DNA of 64,000 bases from RUG14130 sp045598325 (GTDB lineage: Bacteria > Bacillota > Clostridia > Christensenellales > Aristaeellaceae): positions 39,520-103,519 of the forward strand of contig JAZLLT010000105.1 of NCBI GenBank assembly GCA_045598325.1. Direction: 5' to 3'. The position numbers and the translations under genes are program-made. The first letter of the stretch is position 1; every line of letters begins with the position of its first letter. The notes under the pieces are model-generated. The model worked only from the letters and a program-made list of their open reading frames with translations. It was not told the origin of the DNA and made no database searches. Below are positions 62,765-64,000 of this stretch, piece after piece.

Positions 62765-62799
62765 TACGCGGCGGGAGCAAGCTCCCGCCCTACGGTGCA
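62765..62799. repeat. Palindromic repeat A, copy 2
   Basis: The core GGCGGGAGCAAGCTCCCGCC is a perfect palindrome with an AA spacer and is followed by CTACGGTG, as in copy 1 at 54817-54850. Confidence 0.8.
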
Positions 62800-62891
62800 G
62801 CGCACCTTCTCCCCCGCATTAAGCCGCCCTTTCGGGCGTCCGTATTCACTTTTCATCCGTTTGCGGAGCGTTCTCTGCCTTCACCCGCTCC

Positions 62892-64000
62892 TTATTTCAG
62901 TTCCTTCGCTTCGCCTTCCATGATCGAGTGATCGATCAGTTCGATTTTCTCCTTCTCCCCTTCGGGGCGCAGGTCCAGAATGATGAGTTCGTTGCCCTTC
63001 TCTTTGATGAGCGCGCCGGGAACATACAGCGTATACTGGGGACCGGCGCAGTCGTAGCGGCCGAGATGGAAGCCGTTCATCCACACCCACCCATAGGAGA
63101 ATCCCTCCGTATGCACATAGGTGTCGATGCCCGCCCGGGCGTCGAAGAAGCCCCTTCTGAAAACGGGTGAGCGCGGCGGATCGACCGCGTTCTCCTTCCA
63201 GCCCAGCACCGTAAGGTCGTCAAGGGACAGGGCGCGGCTTTCGCAGCCGAAGAGGAAGTTGCCGTCCGCGCGCAGGGCGTCGATGCCCTTTTTTTCCTTC
63301 GTCATCAGCGGTCCGTAGTTGATCCTGCCGAGGGATTCGTTCAGCACCGTGATTTCACATTCACGGCAGTCCGCAGGCACAGAAGCGGATTCCCCCGCGC
63401 CCTGTACGCCGTCCGCGGTGCAGGTGACGCCCCGGTCCCTGATGACCGTGAACGCGTACTTGCCGTCAACATACAGGCTCGCCCGGTCGCGCACGCCGTC
63501 AAGGGTCATGGACGGGGTGCCGTGCATGAGGGACGGCAGGCGGAAGGTATACAGCATGAGCCCGAAGCCGCAGTCCAGATCCTCGATGCTGACGGGCAGG
63601 GCGGAACGGGTCACGCCCGCGGTCAGACGCGGCACATTGTCAAGCAGCCGCGCGCTCTGCGTAAGCCTCACCGTGAGGCTCTGAGCCGGGGTCGGCGCGG
63701 GGATCTCCTTATCCCGCTTGAAGCGGCAAAGCGCGTATTTGGGCGTGGGGTTGCCCGCCTCGTCCAGCACGGCGTCCTGCTCGTAGGAGGCAACATGGGG
63801 GATGTAGCGCGCGACCGCGCCTTCACGCGGCGTGTAGGAGATGCTGTGGGTGGCGCCCGGAAAGAAGCCGAAACTCGTGCCGCCCGAGAACATATACAGG
63901 TTCATGTTCTCCCCCGCGTCATTCAGTTCCTTTATGGCGGCGGCAGCCTCCCGGGGGTCTCTGCGGAAAAACGGTTCGCCCCAGTACACGGCGCGGCCCA
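62892..64000 (-). CDS. Beta-galactosidase GH35, C-terminal part
   Basis: The frame is open to the right window edge; about 369 C-terminal residues are visible and the N-terminal catalytic part is missing. NLYMFSGGTSFGFFPGATH near the visible start is the GH35 signature region at the end of the TIM barrel. Beta-sandwich domains follow, including GFSYGWVWMNGFHLGRYDCAGPQYTLYVPG, typical of the jelly-roll that closes GH35 enzymes. It should release terminal beta-galactose; its location cannot be judged because the N-terminus lies outside the window. Confidence 0.88.
   Translation of the reverse strand, partial: GRAVYWGEPFFRRDPREAAAAIKELNDAGENMNLYMFSGGTSFGFFPGATHSISYTPREGAVARYIPHVASYEQDAVLDEAGNPTPKYALCRFKRDKEIPAPTPAQSLTVRLTQSARLLDNVPRLTAGVTRSALPVSIEDLDCGFGLMLYTFRLPSLMHGTPSMTLDGVRDRASLYVDGKYAFTVIRDRGVTCTADGVQGAGESASVPADCRECEITVLNESLGRINYGPLMTKEKKGIDALRADGNFLFGCESRALSLDDLTVLGWKENAVDPPRSPVFRRGFFDARAGIDTYVHTEGFSYGWVWMNGFHLGRYDCAGPQYTLYVPGALIKEKGNELIILDLRPEGEKEKIELIDHSIMEGEAKELK

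Larger units (their letters stand above)
62588..62891. other. Intergenic region with promoter and dispersed repeats
   Basis: It contains the promoter of the CNNM/CorC gene and repeats B (copy 2) and A (copy 2). The last 90 bases before the GH35 stop show nothing I can name. Confidence 0.6.

Overview
The window looks like a chromosome segment of a fairly GC-rich member of the Bacillota, class Clostridia, probably gut-associated. I infer this from the T-box leader ahead of pheST, the IreB-RuvX-DUF1292 locus, the energy-coupling-factor genes next to truA, strong AGGAGG ribosome sites, canonical TTGACA/TATAAT promoters, and the mix of sugar ABC transport genes and glycosidases. No species can be named. 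I saw no phage, transposase, integrase, rRNA or CRISPR array.

Layout. 1-6.1 kb: an operon on the minus strand with a membrane-anchored AraC-type regulator followed by three glycoside hydrolases (GH37-, GH39- and GH106-like; the last runs off the left edge). 6.3-9.9 kb: a CUT1 sugar importer (two permeases and a binding protein, no ATPase). 10.1-11.0 kb: a NodB-type deacetylase, then an AT-rich gap and tRNA-Arg(ACG). 11.5-13.7 kb: a C69 dipeptidase and a C_GCAxxG_C_C protein. 13.9-17.7 kb: a heterodimeric ABC exporter. 17.9-18.9 kb: a BNR-repeat protein. 19-19.6 kb: a phd/doc module broken by frameshifts in both genes but with an intact operator and promoter. 19.7-20.4 kb: a membrane protein of unknown role. 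20.5-23.4 kb: a membrane pyrophosphatase, a nitroreductase and a 53-residue protein. 23.5-27.9 kb: a phosphoribosyltransferase, ybaK, truA, ecfT, ecfA2 and ecfA1. 28-30.9 kb: a glycosidase, a mutarotase-like protein and a phosphoesterase. 30.9-35.4 kb: gyrA and gyrB.

The plus strand from 35.6 to 43.3 kb looks like one operon: rsuA, an rsmC-like methylase, an Xaa-Pro peptidase, a SWIM-SNF2 helicase, a peptidoglycan-binding protein and a membrane protein with faint resemblance to Lgt. Then come a DUF4272 protein, a strongly promoted 90-residue protein, a DUF896 protein, a GH29 fucosidase, glgB, an AT-rich DUF4236 island, trmN6, a five-repeat cell-wall protein with an inactivated NlpC/P60 domain, a nucleotidyltransferase, a D-2-hydroxyacid dehydrogenase, pheT and pheS behind a T-box, ruvX fused to DUF1292, ireB, a second BNR protein, a CNNM/CorC protein, and the C-terminal part of a GH35 beta-galactosidase at the right edge.

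Two themes stand out. First, sugar scavenging: import plus glycosidases, most of them without visible signal peptides, which suggests that oligosaccharides are imported and cut inside the cell. Second, ordinary housekeeping operons hold several oddities: the RuvX-DUF1292 fusion, the NlpC/P60 pseudoenzyme, the Lgt-like protein, the decayed toxin-antitoxin pair and two families of intergenic palindromic repeats.
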